DNA of 64,000 nucleotides from Anaerolineaceae bacterium (GTDB taxonomy: Bacteria; Chloroflexota; Anaerolineae; Aggregatilineales; Phototrophicaceae): assembly GCA_020634135.1 (NCBI GenBank), contig JACKCG010000005.1, positions 248,001 to 312,000 on the forward strand, read 5' to 3'. The first letter of the stretch is position 1. Each line of letters opens with the position of its first letter. The notes under the pieces were generated by a model. The model was not told the origin of the DNA. It searched no databases and saw nothing but the letters and a program-made list of their open reading frames with translations. A program made the position numbers and the translations under genes. This document shows positions 48,445 to 58,239 of this stretch, piece after piece.

Positions 48445-48490
48445 TATAATCGAACGGCATTGATCTTGTTTGCTTTCGCTTTCAAGGAGA
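48445..48490 (+). promoter_or_regulatory. Promoter and ribosome site of the esterase gene
   Basis: TATAAT at 48445-48450 and CAAGGAGA at 48483-48490 precede the ATG at 48497. No clear -35. Confidence 0.5.
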
Positions 48491-48496
48491 CACCGT

Positions 48497-49463
48497 ATGG
48501 CTTTCTTCGATATGCCGTTGGAACAATTACAAACTTACCGCCCACACGGGTAGAACCCTCTGATTTTGATGCGTTCTGGGCACGCACCCTGGCGGAAACC
48601 CGCCAACATCCCTGAATGCCCGGTTTGAGCGAGTGGATTACGACCTCAAGCTGGTCGAAACCTATGATGTGACGTTTGCCGGCTACGGTGGTCAGCCGGT
48701 CAAAGGCTGGTTCATCCTGCCTGCCGGGCGAAAACACAGCTTCCCTGTGTGGTGCAGTATATCGGGTATGGTGGCGGGCGGGGTTTCCCTACGGAATGGC
48801 TGCTTTGGCCGAACGCCGGGTACGCAACTCTCGTGATGGACACACGCGGGCAGGGAAGCGGTTGGATGCCAGGCGATACTCCCGACCTGCCGGACGGTGC
48901 GAACTCACATGTTCCCGGCTTCATGACTCAGGGTATCCTGAACCCAGAGACCTATTACTACCGTCGCGTGTTTGCGGACGGTGTCCGCGCTATCGAAGCT
49001 GCTCGCACCCAGTCGCAGGTAGACCCTAACCGCGTCGCCCTCGCCGGGGGCAGCCAGGGGAGGCGGTATCACCATCGCCGTCAGCGCACTTGTGCCGGAT
49101 GTCGCCGCCAGCCTGCCGGACGTGCCGTTCCTATGCCACTGTCGCCGGGCGGCAGAACTGGTGGATACTGCCCCGTACAATGAACTAGTCCGCTACCTGA
49201 AAACCCACCGCGATAAAGCTGAAACGGTGTGGCAGACCCTGTCTTATTTTGATGGTGTGAACTTCGCTGCTCGGATTCAGGCGCATTCACTATTTTCAAC
49301 AGGGCTGATGGACATGATTTGTCCGCCGTCTACCGTCTTCGCAGCCTATAACTACGTGGATGCCCCCAAAAACATTAAGGTATACCCCTACAATGAGCAT
49401 GAAGGCGGCGCGCTGTATCATACCCTGGAGAAAATCAGGTTCTTGCGGGAGCTGTGGGGTAAG
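48497..49463 (+). pseudogene. AXE1-type acetyl xylan esterase / cephalosporin-C deacetylase, frameshifted
   Basis: ATG 48497 follows AAGGAG. The joined frames give about 320 residues of an alpha/beta-hydrolase: MAFFDMPLEQLQTY, EPSDFDAFWARTLAET, QYIGYGGGRGFPTEWLLWP, VMDTRGQGSG, the nucleophile elbow GGSQGG, GLMDMICPPSTVFAAYN with the catalytic Asp, and NEHEGG with the His. About five indels are needed (near 48550, 48613, 48748, 49060 and 49458). A final shift would place TAA at 49461, tail to tail with the next gene. It deacetylates sugars or related esters in known cases. Confidence 0.75.
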
Positions 49464-49471
49464 CTGCCGCT

Positions 49472-50278
49472 TAAGCCACATGCCCCACAGCAGCGGGCGC
49501 GAGAGCAGCCACAACAGCGCCCATTTTGGCAGACCGTGATGCTGGCGTGTATAAACCAGCATATCGCGGAAATACACACGAGTCGCCAGCCATGTCCGGG
49601 TGGCGGCTTTCTCTTTGTGGACGATGTAATGACTCGCCAGAAAGCGAAATTTCGCCCCAGCAAATCGCCGCGCCAGGTCGTCTTCGGGGAAGTACAGCCG
49701 CAGGTTCGGGTTCAACTGCCAGCCACCACGCCGCATCATCAGGCACGACCCCGGTAGTACCGCTACATCTTCGTCTGTGTAACGTCCCCAGCCATCATAC
49801 CAATGGTCTGCCGCCAGTTCGGCGCGCCAACCAGGGAACAACCAGCCCAGGGGCGTGTGTTGAAGCAGTAAATAGGTATAAGTAGGAATCCGGGAGCATG
49901 TCCGTTGAATGTTGCCGTCCGGGGTAGCGCATCTGCATCGTGACACCCTGGTAATCCGGGCGATTCTCCAGGAAACTCACCATCGCCGCCAGCGCCCCGG
50001 CTGCGGGTCAGTATCCGGGTTCAACAACAGGATGTAATCACCTTGTGCGGCTTCTATTCCCAGGTTGTTCCCGCCGCAAAACCAGGTGTTGCGCGTCTGT
50101 GCCAGCAGTCGAGCCTGTAGAAATCCCGTCGTATCATCTCCGCACTACCGTCTCTCGAAGCGTTATCTACCACGATGATTTCCGGTTGGATTGGGTCGTG
50201 TATCAATGCAGTCAGGCAGGCATGGAGATCATCACAGGTGTTATAGTTGACAATGATAACAGACAGGCGGGGCGTCAT
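49472..50278 (-). pseudogene. Family 2 glycosyltransferase (rhamnosyltransferase-like), frameshifted
   Basis: Starts MTPRLSVIIVNYNTCDDL at 50278; the GT-A signs VVDNASRDGSAEMIRRD, NTWFCGGNNLGIEAAQGDY with ILLLNPDTDPQPGAL, and CLMMRRGGW plus FPEDDLARRF follow in changing frames, then a basic C-terminus. The joined length is about 265 residues. This layout is that of WbbL-like enzymes of polysaccharide synthesis. At least four indels. A stop in a shifted frame at 49472-49474 faces the esterase stop across the palindrome TAAGCTGCCGCTTA. Confidence 0.7.
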
Positions 50279-50694
50279 AGAGATTCTGGTAAGAGTTCAA
50301 AATACTCACAGTGGCGGGGTCGAAAATGCGAAAATCGCGCTGGTCAAGCGTAAGAACGCGGGTGATATTCAATCGTTCGGCTACCGCAGCAATTGTTGCA
50401 TCCACGAAATCAATGCGTGAATCAGCGTATTGCTTCAATAGTTCAGCGGTTCGGTGAATATCCTCAAATTCCAGTGCGCGCTGAGATGAAATTTAGTGTG
50501 GGAATATTCAACAGAAACTTCGACAACCCTGCATTCCCTATCTGGCGAGTGAGCATGTAGCCGACTTCAGCAAATGTTGATTGGGGTATATGAATGGTTT
50601 TCTGTTGGGAATAGATTTCAAGGCAGATTTGATGATACTGGTCTGTTGAATTGCCAACCGCTACCACGAAACTTGTATCTGCAATTGCAATCAT
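50241..50694 (-). pseudogene. VapC-like PIN-domain toxin, frameshifted
   Basis: MIAIADTSFVVAVGN carries the first PIN Asp and QSTFAEVGYML the Glu. After one shift near 50490, RIDFVDATIAAVAERLN has the third Asp and LTLDQRDFRIF the last. About 150 residues when joined. PIN toxins are Mg-dependent RNases. The start overlaps the upstream antitoxin stop by 4 bp, the usual TA layout. The end overlaps the GT2 start. Confidence 0.75.
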
Positions 50695-51032
50695 TGGGAT
50701 TCATTGTCTCTGTCGGGTTTATGGTGACCGAATTCTTCTTGAAGAATCGTCTTTGTTTCGCTGGCTAGATCAGGAGAACCGGAAAACAATCCTTGTATCA
50801 TCGGATCTTGAGACTCATCGTAATCGTCCAGCGTGCGATGAGACATTGCCACCATAAAGTCTTCCAGGGAAATCTGAATCGGAGTCGTGTCCAGAGCAGC
50901 CTCTTTGCGTGTGATGGAGGATGCATCTCTATCCTGCATTACCCGGATAAATTCCAGCAGCGAAGCGACCTGCTCATCGCTCATATGATTTACCCGCTCA
51001 ATCAATTCATCACGAGCCAGCATCGCGCTCAA
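50691..51032 (-). CDS. Antitoxin partner of the PIN toxin
   Basis: A 113-residue acidic protein beginning at TTG with GGAGAAG before it. LARDELIERVNHMSDEQVASLLEFI is a helix pair typical of small antitoxins that dimerise and bind DNA (compare DUF2281/Phd-like neighbours of PIN genes), and the rest is disordered and acidic (LDDYDESQDP). Its 4-bp overlap with the PIN gene supports the pairing; the exact antitoxin family is not certain. It is the one intact gene in this damaged stretch. Confidence 0.65.
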   Translation of the reverse strand: MSAMLARDELIERVNHMSDEQVASLLEFIRVMQDRDASSITRKEAALDTTPIQISLEDFMVAMSHRTLDDYDESQDPMIQGLFSGSPDLASETKTILQEEFGHHKPDRDNESQ

Positions 51033-51082
51033 GGTAGCTTCTCCTCACTACTCACAGATATTTTAGCATAGAATATACGCAA

Positions 51083-51857
51083 TTATCCGGCGGCATCCTT
51101 CCGGCCAATCACCAGTGTGCTGAAGTTGAATGCCCAGGGGAGAACAACTCTAAATATACTCCCCAGCGCATTCGCCAGCGGACTGGTTTGATAATACCCG
51201 CGCTCCTGAACGGCCCGCCCAGCCCCATAACGTAAAAGCATGACTGGTTGGTATGGCCTTCTCAACCGTAGATCCGGCGTCCATCACCGCTTTGCACAGG
51301 GTATCGCGGGTGTAGGTGCTTTCGTAGAAGTCTTCGTCATTGAGTGTGCTGCCCTGCCCGCGTCGTCGCCAGGCGATGAGCCGCTGGATTACGTTGGGAT
51401 AGGGAATCGTCAGCACCAGCGCCCCGCCCGGCTTCACTACGCGGCAGGCTTCCACCAGCGCTGGCACCATGCCATGCTCGAAATGTTCCAGAACACCAAA
51501 TGAAAGGTATGCCCTACTGAGTTCGAGGCATACGGCAGCGCATGAACATCGCCCACAGCCAGCGTCAATGTGGGGTCATAGTGGCGCGGTGTGCAGAGCA
51601 TTTTTCGGCATAGTCCAGCCCGATCACGGTATAGCCCATCTCGCGCAAGGTGATAATCACCGCGCTCAGGCCGCTGCCTTGCCTCCAGAATAATGTCGTC
51701 TTTCGAGAGATACGGGGTGTACTCGTAGATCGTCGCCATTGAGCGAGGGATAGCGCACCGCCTGGAGTTCAACATCCATTGAGGCACTGTCCCAGATAGT
51801 TTCCCAGGCTTTACGTGTGCTGTCGTAGCGCGGTGAGTTGGAATGCGGTTCTGTCAT
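51083..51857 (-). pseudogene. SAM-dependent methyltransferase, frameshifted
   Basis: Begins MTEPHSNSPRYDSTRKAWETIWDSAS. In changing frames follow TIYEYTPYLSKDDIILEA, LTLAVGDVHALPYASNSV, EACRVVKPGGALVLTIPYPN (motif of post-strand-4 region), FYESTYTRDTL and a C-terminus near NFSTLVIGRKDAAG. The joined protein of about 255 residues is a class I methyltransferase (Methyltransf_11 type), common in polysaccharide clusters. Four or more indels. Confidence 0.7.
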
Positions 51858-51901
51858 GGATGAATCTCGTTTCGTAGTGAATGGCGGTCAGCCGTTAATG
51901 G

Positions 51902-53091
51902 TTAGCTTTTAGCCGTTAGCCGCTGGCTTCTAGCCTCTTTCAACTCGGCGTTCGGCGATTTACTGTTGTTTTCCAGCAACTCTTCAATCTGCGCGATGCG
52001 CTGATCGTAAGTGTGCCTGGCATATACATGCGCCTGCGCCCGTTGGATGATCGCATGCCGTTCGGCGTCGTGGGCGAGATAATAAGCAACTTTCGCCCGG
52101 AGGTCATCCAGGTCACGATACGTCACGATTGTTTCACCCTCAGTGAACCATTCCCGCGTTCCCGGCAGGTCATCGGCAATCTGGAAAATGCCGCTGCCCG
52201 CTGCCTCGAACAAACGCATGTTACCGCCATAGCGCATGAAATCGCCGTGTACGTTCACCGTCAACTTCGCCGCCGAAAGTATCCTCAGCATGTCCGCCCC
52301 CAGCGCCGCCCCCCGCACAAATCGCCGGAGTCCTGGCGAAACCTCATGTACGCTCCAGATACCCAGATCAAAATCCGCCAGAGCCTCCAGCGCGGCTACC
52401 CGGCGGCTGTACAGATGATTGGGAATCAGCGTCCTGACGAAAGCCACATCACAGGCGTATGTCGCCCGTTCCGTTTTTCGGTCAGCGTATAGGGATGGTG
52501 AAAATCAGGATCACAGGCCGAAACCGGCAGGCACACCATATCTTTCGCGCCGAGTTCCAGCCATTGTATGCCGTGATAGTAGTCGTTGACCAGTACAAGA
52601 TCATATAATCGTGCGGCTGATCGTTCTATCGGACGCGAAAACACAATAGGCGATGTGCCGGTACTGTAAAGCAGCTTACAGCCGGTTTCCAGCTTGATGG
52701 TTGCCAGCGTCTCCGGCAGGATAACGGTGTTATCGCCCACCAGCCACAGGACATGACCGGTCTGAATGCCGCACTTTGTCGAGCAGATGCCGGTTGCGCA
52801 ACCGGTAGTCCAGGTTGAACTGCGGCGGCACACGATGCCCTATTGCTGTCAACACCCTGCCGGGCGTGATGCGCGTCGTGTGTCGCTGTGACTGGATACC
52901 GCCAAAGGCTGGCATATTGCGGAAGAAAGCATCTACGGTATGACCGCGTTTGCGCAGTGCCTTCGCCAGAAGTGCTGCGCCATGCTCGGTGGGAATAGTG
53001 GCGGCGTCTCCCCCGGTGGAGTGGCCGCGATGGCCTCTTGCAACTGCTCCGGGTGATGCAGGGACGTAACGATAAGAAAACGGTGCGTCAT
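51902..53091 (-). pseudogene. CgeB-like glycosyltransferase, frameshifted
   Basis: ATG 53091 has AGGA before it: MTHRFLIVTSLHHPEQLQEA. Shifted pieces carry KALRKRGHTVDAFFRNMPAF, FNLDYRLRN, VLWLVGDNTVILPETLA, ARLYDLVLVNDYYHGIQW and then VNVHGDFMRYGGNMRLFEAA with GSGIFQIADDLPG, the donor-site block of PF13524/CgeB-like family 1 glycosyltransferases. About 390 residues joined; three or more indels. The stretch at 51885-51925 after the domain is made of short TTAGCCG-like words. Confidence 0.7.
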
Positions 53092-53246
53092 AATATCCTG
53101 GCTCAACGAACTTTCCTCTAGCCTAGCATATCCACCCACTTTGTGCGATACACTTTTCCGGTAGAAATTGTCATTATGTTTTCCAGAGGAATCAAAAACG
53201 GGGCTGCACATATGGCCCGCCCCGTCAGGTCATGAGATTTCTACTG

Positions 53247-53531
53247 TTACGCTTCGACCTTCACACCCCGCCAGAAAGCGACGTATCCGGCAATTTCCTT
53301 TGCCGCGTCTTTCGGCACTGGATAGTACCAGGCAGCGTTTGTATTCTCCTGGTCATTTACTGCCACCGTGTAGTAGCTGGCAAGACCTTTCCAGGGGCAG
53401 GTCGTATGTTTGCTACTCTCTACGAAGTATTCCCGGTTCACCGAATCCGGCGGGAAGTAGTGGTTGCCTTCCACGACAATCGTTTCGTCACTCTCCGCTA
53501 AGACCACGCCGTTCCAGATTGCTTTCGCCAT
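53247..53531 (-). CDS. DUF427 family protein
   Basis: About 94 residues from the ATG at 53531, which follows GGGAGAAG (the frame is open to 53570). The sequence AKAIWNGVVLAESDETIVVEGNHYF and CPWKGLASYYTV is diagnostic of DUF427, a compact beta-fold protein of unknown function. Intact, so it marks the right edge of the damaged stretch. Confidence 0.92.
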   Translation of the reverse strand: MAKAIWNGVVLAESDETIVVEGNHYFPPDSVNREYFVESSKHTTCPWKGLASYYTVAVNDQENTNAAWYYPVPKDAAKEIAGYVAFWRGVKVEA

Positions 53532-53609
53532 ACTGTTCTTCTCCCTTGTATGCATAAAACGACGCAACATAGAGAGGACAATCGCCGGGCATCTTACATG
53601 AATATCCGC

Positions 53610-54440
53610 TTAACGATATTGCTGCTGACCGGCCAGAATCTGCTGTAGGCGAAATAGATCAGTACGCGAAGTCATGTCGAGGCTGATGGGTGTCACCGAG
53701 ACCTGTTTGGCATGTAAGACCGTGTAAACGTCCGAATCCGGTTCGGCTTTCGAGGGATCTGTTTTGAACTCATACCCGATGCGACCCGTATCTTCCAGGG
53801 TAATGCGCTCCGGGCGCGTGGGCCAGTACACCCGGCGGCGGGAAAGACGGGTCATGCGCCAGGGAGTCTCGTCAGTCGCCCCCCAGGGTACATCAATCTT
53901 CAACACATCCACATCATCCGGCAAGAGGCGGTGTTCCAATAAATACTCGCCAAACAGGCGTGTGAAGTGCGCCGCCGCACAGAAATCCACCTCATTAGAA
54001 TAGGTCAGGTGTAAATCCTTGGGCGTTTGCTGAGAGACAGCCAGCGCCGGGATCCCCATACTGGTGGCTTCCAGTGCCGCACCTACTGTGCCGGAAATCG
54101 TTACGCCATTGCCGGTATTTTCTCCGTAATTGATGCCGGAAACCACCAGAGCGGGCAGCCGGTCAGCCAATTCAACAATACCATGTTGGACGGCCTGGGC
54201 TGGCGTGCCATCTACCGCATACGCCCGGTGGCCTTTACCCTCAAGTGACGGCATTTCATAGGGATAAATCCGTCCTTCGCTGTGGATTGGCATACTGCGC
54301 CCCATACCAGACTGCTGCTCACGAGGCGCCACTACCAGGATTTCACCCAGATTAGCAAAGGCCTTCGCCGCTGCCCATAGCCCGGGCGATTCAATGCCAT
54401 CATCGTTTGTGAATAGAATCAACGGACGTTCGTTACTCAT
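53610..54440 (-). CDS. surE: 5'/3'-nucleotidase SurE
   Basis: A metal-dependent phosphatase of nucleoside monophosphates and survival proteins. The 276 residues carry the Asp pair in LFTNDDGIESPGL near residue 9, APREQQSGMG near 39, the metal Asn/Ser in VVSGINYGENTGNG near 100 and GTVGAALEA. The C-terminal VSVTPISLDMTS is typical. Its upstream region up to 54720 holds the PBP terminator. Confidence 0.95.
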   Translation of the reverse strand: MSNERPLILFTNDDGIESPGLWAAAKAFANLGEILVVAPREQQSGMGRSMPIHSEGRIYPYEMPSLEGKGHRAYAVDGTPAQAVQHGIVELADRLPALVVSGINYGENTGNGVTISGTVGAALEATSMGIPALAVSQQTPKDLHLTYSNEVDFCAAAHFTRLFGEYLLEHRLLPDDVDVLKIDVPWGATDETPWRMTRLSRRRVYWPTRPERITLEDTGRIGYEFKTDPSKAEPDSDVYTVLHAKQVSVTPISLDMTSRTDLFRLQQILAGQQQYR

Positions 54441-54612
54441 AGGTTCGTTCTTATCAATACCTCTTTATCATAATTGCAACCGCATTGTAACCTAAAGATA
54501 GAGGGCTGTCTATTAACCATTCTGGCGACGCGGGTTAAAGTTGCAGCCCGCAGTCTTAACAACCATCTGTAAAATGGCTCTTATGACAGTTAGCTGAGAC
54601 CCAAAGCATCAT

Positions 54613-54644
54613 ACCAAACACAAAAGGCGACCGCAGCCGCCTTT
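54613..54644 (-). terminator. Intrinsic terminator of the PBP gene
   Basis: AAAGGCG (54623-54629) and CGCCTTT (54638-54644) form a 7-bp stem; the minus strand then reads TTGTGTTTGG. It lies about 80 bp after the stop at 54721. Confidence 0.7.
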
Positions 54645-54720
54645 CCATGCAACAGGTAATTCCGCTTAACTCAGGTCTTCACGACGCTCTCAGGACTCAG
54701 CATTCTGAACGCAAGACTTC

Positions 54721-57700
54721 TTATGGCACGTTAAACGGCACCTCATACGGGGGTTGCAGGAAACCACCGCCATGATCCACGATTACCAGACGCATCCGGT
54801 AATTGCCCGGCGCCAGCCCTGGCACATACAGGTTTTCAAGCTGCCCATTAACCACATTTTCGGTGTGCGTGGTACCAATCGTCACCCAATCCGCAAACCC
54901 ACCGCCAATAACCTCTACTTTATAGAACTTGCCCTGGTCGGCGGTGAACTGCACCGTGCCGATAATTGGTGTTTCTCCACTCAGGGTCGCGCCGGGCTGA
55001 GGTGATGTGATAATCGCGGTAGTGACAACCGGGCCGTATCCGCCCCCACCCCCTTGCAGCAGATCGGGCGTGCAGGCAATCGTCGGCAGGTATGCCAGGC
55101 CACTGTTCTGTGCGTAGCGTTCGGCAGATGCCGCGTCACTGGCGAAAACCGGAGGTGCGATAAACAGCAGGTCCTGCGCTCCGGCGGCGCTCCCGGCAAG
55201 ATCGGGCGGCACCTGGCAGTAAATCGGCGCAGGAGGAGCGGTTTCTCCCGGCTGCACAGTGAATTGAATGCTGCTCGCCAGACCAGGGTCAAGCCGGAAA
55301 GCCAGCACCCGGTATACACCTGGACTCACTTCAGTCAGCACCGGGCCACCTGGCTGGCTCACCTGTCGGGATTGGGCCGGGGGATAGTACATATTACCTT
55401 CACTATCGGGGATACCCGCCGGCGTATCCAGCATCCACTCGTTCAGACGCGAACAGTCAGTGGCCGGGTCGCGCAGGCGGCGCACATCGCAGATTTGTCG
55501 CAGCGAAACCCCAGACGGCGGCACAAGCTGGTCATTCTGTAACTGCCCATTGATCGCGAATGATGCCAGCAAGCTCTGGTCGTTATAGATGCTGGTGATA
55601 ACCCGATTCCAGATGGGCGCTGCGCCGGTCAAGCCGGAAGAATTCACCATCGGTTCACCACGACTGTTGCCCACCCAGACACCAACCGTCACATTACGGG
55701 TATAGCCCATTGTCCAGTTGTCTTTGACATCGTTCGTCGTGCCCGTCTTGACCGAAGTGAGGAGAGAACCGGTATTGAGCGCACTGTTGGCGCCCATCGC
55801 CGCGCTGCGGGCATTGTTGTCACTCAACATATCGGAAATGATAAAGGCCACACGCGAGTCAAGCGCCTGCCGCCCAAAGCCGGAGCGGTTGACGGTTTGC
55901 TCGGTCTGATTGCCACGCGGGCAACCGTTTTCGTACTGGTAGAGGATAGTATCATTGTTATCCAACACACAGAGAATAGCCGTAGTCGGCACGTAAACGC
56001 CTTGATTCGCAAAAACACTGTAGGCGTTCGCCATTTCGATCAATGAAATCTCGCCACCTCCCAGGGTCAGTGAGAGACCATACTGGCTGGCATCATTCCC
56101 CAGGCTTTCCACCCCAAACCGCTGCAAGAGTTCCAGCAAACGGTCTACCCCTACCCGTCGCAGTGTTTGCACCGCCGGGATATTGTAGCTGTTCGCCAGT
56201 GCCGTGCGCATAGCCATCGGGCCGTGGAAACTGCGATCATAATTGACTGGCTCGTACATCTGCTGGCCGGGAATACCGATTTTGGTAGGCGTATCCCAGA
56301 TAACATCGGCAGGGGTCAGGCCACTTTCCATCGCGGCAGAATAGGTGAAGGGCTTCATGGTGCTGCCCGGCTGTCGCAGCGCGATAGCGACGTTCACACG
56401 CCCGTCAATCGCATCGTTGTTGTAGTCCACACTGCCCACCATGCCCAGGATTTCCCCGGTAAGCGGCTTCAACACAACCACGGACGCATTACTGACATTA
56501 TTAGCCGTGAGTTTGGCGACCTGTTCACGCATCGCCTGTTCGGTCAACGTATTAATGCGCAGATCAAGCGTGGTATAGACCTGCCAGCCACCACCGGTGA
56601 TTTCCTCCGGGCTGTAACCTAACTCGGTCATCAGTTCTTCAAGCTGATTCTGCGCATACACCGTAAAATGCGGCGCTTGCAATGAGACTGCGGGGCTTGT
56701 GAACGTCAAGCCCTGACGCAGCGCTTCGTTACGCTGCTCGTTGGTAATAAAACGGTGGATGACCATACGATCCAACACTTGTCGCCAACGCGCGTATACC
56801 GCGTCCTGTACCAGCGGGTCGGGATTCAGCGGGTCAAGTTCTGCCGGGGCCTGTGGCAGGCCAGCCAGAAGAGCCGCTTCGCCTAATGTCAGATCGCCCA
56901 CATCTTTGCCGAAAAACGTCTGAGAAGCGGCCTGCGCCCCATACGCCAGGTTGCCGTAGTAAATCTCGTTCAGATAGAGTTGCAGGATGTCCTCTTTGCT
57001 CATACGCTGTGTCAACGCCAGCGCCAGCACAATTTCCTCGACCTTGCGCTGAATGCTGCGTTCCGCACGGTACTCGAAATCAAAGAGAATGTTGCGTACA
57101 ACCTGCTGCGTGATTGTGCTGCCACCGCTGGAGCCTTCACCGATACCAAAATACTGCGTGATAGCCCGCAGTGTAGCCGCTACATCCACGCCGGGATTCG
57201 TGAAGAAGTTATCATCTTCAATTGCAACCGAAGCGTCAATCAGGAACTGTGGGAAGTCCTGGTATTGGACATTGGTACGCCGCCCTTCGCCAAAGGCTTC
57301 GTAAAGCTGAATACCATTGCGGTCATAGAAGAAGGTGCTCTGGAAAGACCGGTAGTTCTCGATTCCCGCCAGGCGCTCGGAAGTCAGTTCTTCGACCCGG
57401 TTATACCCCCACAATGTCAGTCCTGCTGTCACCAACGTTAATCCGCCACAGAACGTCACAAGCAGACCAATGACAACCCACAGACATCCTGGACGTACAC
57501 CCCGGCGCGATTTCTGCCGTCTGTTGCGCCCCGGAAGCCGGCCAGCGGCGACACCGGGTGACGCTGGCCGTGCGGGAACCGGCGCTGTGCTGTCGGGCTG
57601 TGTTACGTGGGAAGGACGCTGGAAACGAGCTTCATCTACCCGTTGTACGCGCTGTGTTTGCTGCTGGTAAACAGGATATTCCGGACGCACCACATCATGG

Positions 57701-58023
57701 CGCGCCGTGCGCTCCACTTCACGCGGCATGGTATCGAATCCCAGGAAATCGGGGTTCGGATCAAGCCCGCCTGTGCCCGGAAGAGTCCTTTTTGTATCCA
57801 CCGGGAGCGCAGATTCTCGCTCCAGCGGAAGCGTGGGTTTATCATGAACATCCTCAGGGATATCCCCCCCCCACTGCTCTGTGCCCGGCAGCAGATCAGC
57901 GGTTTCATCGTCGTCTTCTACATAGTCTTCGCTCTTCGGTAGGTGAAAAGGCACATCGTCGTCGTCCAGGTCGTTATCGTCCGGCTCATCCGGCAGATTA
58001 CGCGGGTCGAATTCATCAGACAT
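54721..58023 (-). CDS. Class A penicillin-binding protein (PBP1A-like)
   Basis: A bifunctional peptidoglycan glycosyltransferase-transpeptidase of about 1100 residues. The ATG at 58023 follows GGGAG; the frame is open to 58086. Order: a very acidic N-terminus (DEPDDNDLDDDD) and basic stretch, one membrane segment near 205, GT51 with the catalytic Glu in SVAIEDDNFFTNPGVD and GGSTITQQVVRNIL, then the transpeptidase with STMK (QPGSTMKPFT), SYN and KTGT, and a C-terminal Ig-like domain of about 95 residues (ITSPQPGATLSGETPIIGTV). The cytoplasmic tail of over 150 residues is unusually long. A terminator follows. Confidence 0.95.
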   Translation of the reverse strand: MSDEFDPRNLPDEPDDNDLDDDDVPFHLPKSEDYVEDDDETADLLPGTEQWGGDIPEDVHDKPTLPLERESALPVDTKRTLPGTGGLDPNPDFLGFDTMPREVERTARHDVVRPEYPVYQQQTQRVQRVDEARFQRPSHVTQPDSTAPVPARPASPGVAAGRLPGRNRRQKSRRGVRPGCLWVVIGLLVTFCGGLTLVTAGLTLWGYNRVEELTSERLAGIENYRSFQSTFFYDRNGIQLYEAFGEGRRTNVQYQDFPQFLIDASVAIEDDNFFTNPGVDVAATLRAITQYFGIGEGSSGGSTITQQVVRNILFDFEYRAERSIQRKVEEIVLALALTQRMSKEDILQLYLNEIYYGNLAYGAQAASQTFFGKDVGDLTLGEAALLAGLPQAPAELDPLNPDPLVQDAVYARWRQVLDRMVIHRFITNEQRNEALRQGLTFTSPAVSLQAPHFTVYAQNQLEELMTELGYSPEEITGGGWQVYTTLDLRINTLTEQAMREQVAKLTANNVSNASVVVLKPLTGEILGMVGSVDYNNDAIDGRVNVAIALRQPGSTMKPFTYSAAMESGLTPADVIWDTPTKIGIPGQQMYEPVNYDRSFHGPMAMRTALANSYNIPAVQTLRRVGVDRLLELLQRFGVESLGNDASQYGLSLTLGGGEISLIEMANAYSVFANQGVYVPTTAILCVLDNNDTILYQYENGCPRGNQTEQTVNRSGFGRQALDSRVAFIISDMLSDNNARSAAMGANSALNTGSLLTSVKTGTTNDVKDNWTMGYTRNVTVGVWVGNSRGEPMVNSSGLTGAAPIWNRVITSIYNDQSLLASFAINGQLQNDQLVPPSGVSLRQICDVRRLRDPATDCSRLNEWMLDTPAGIPDSEGNMYYPPAQSRQVSQPGGPVLTEVSPGVYRVLAFRLDPGLASSIQFTVQPGETAPPAPIYCQVPPDLAGSAAGAQDLLFIAPPVFASDAASAERYAQNSGLAYLPTIACTPDLLQGGGGGYGPVVTTAIITSPQPGATLSGETPIIGTVQFTADQGKFYKVEVIGGGFADWVTIGTTHTENVVNGQLENLYVPGLAPGNYRMRLVIVDHGGGFLQPPYEVPFNVP

Positions 58024-58239
58024 GAGCAGGCTGCTCCCGTTTTGATCGTTCAATTGGTCTGGTTGTATTGTACAGTAGCCTGCCATAATGCGTCTATGCT
58101 GCCTGCCTGACGCTCAGGCAACGACTGGGAGGCGGGTAGCAAACGTGCAGACGATTCATCCCGGAACACAATCTGTAGCGAAGGACATCTTTGAACGTTA
58201 TTATTGGTGCATGTGCGGCATGGATGTGGAGAGTAAGCT

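Noticed and set aside
49092..49757. 221-codon plus-strand frame continuing past the esterase
   Set aside because: Beyond about 49460 it is antisense to the GT2 gene; the true esterase end needs one more indel repair.
51885..51930. Short TTAGCCG-like words as a CRISPR or tandem array
   Set aside because: Units are irregular with no spacers; it looks like low-complexity filler as seen near 12260-12290 and 44300.
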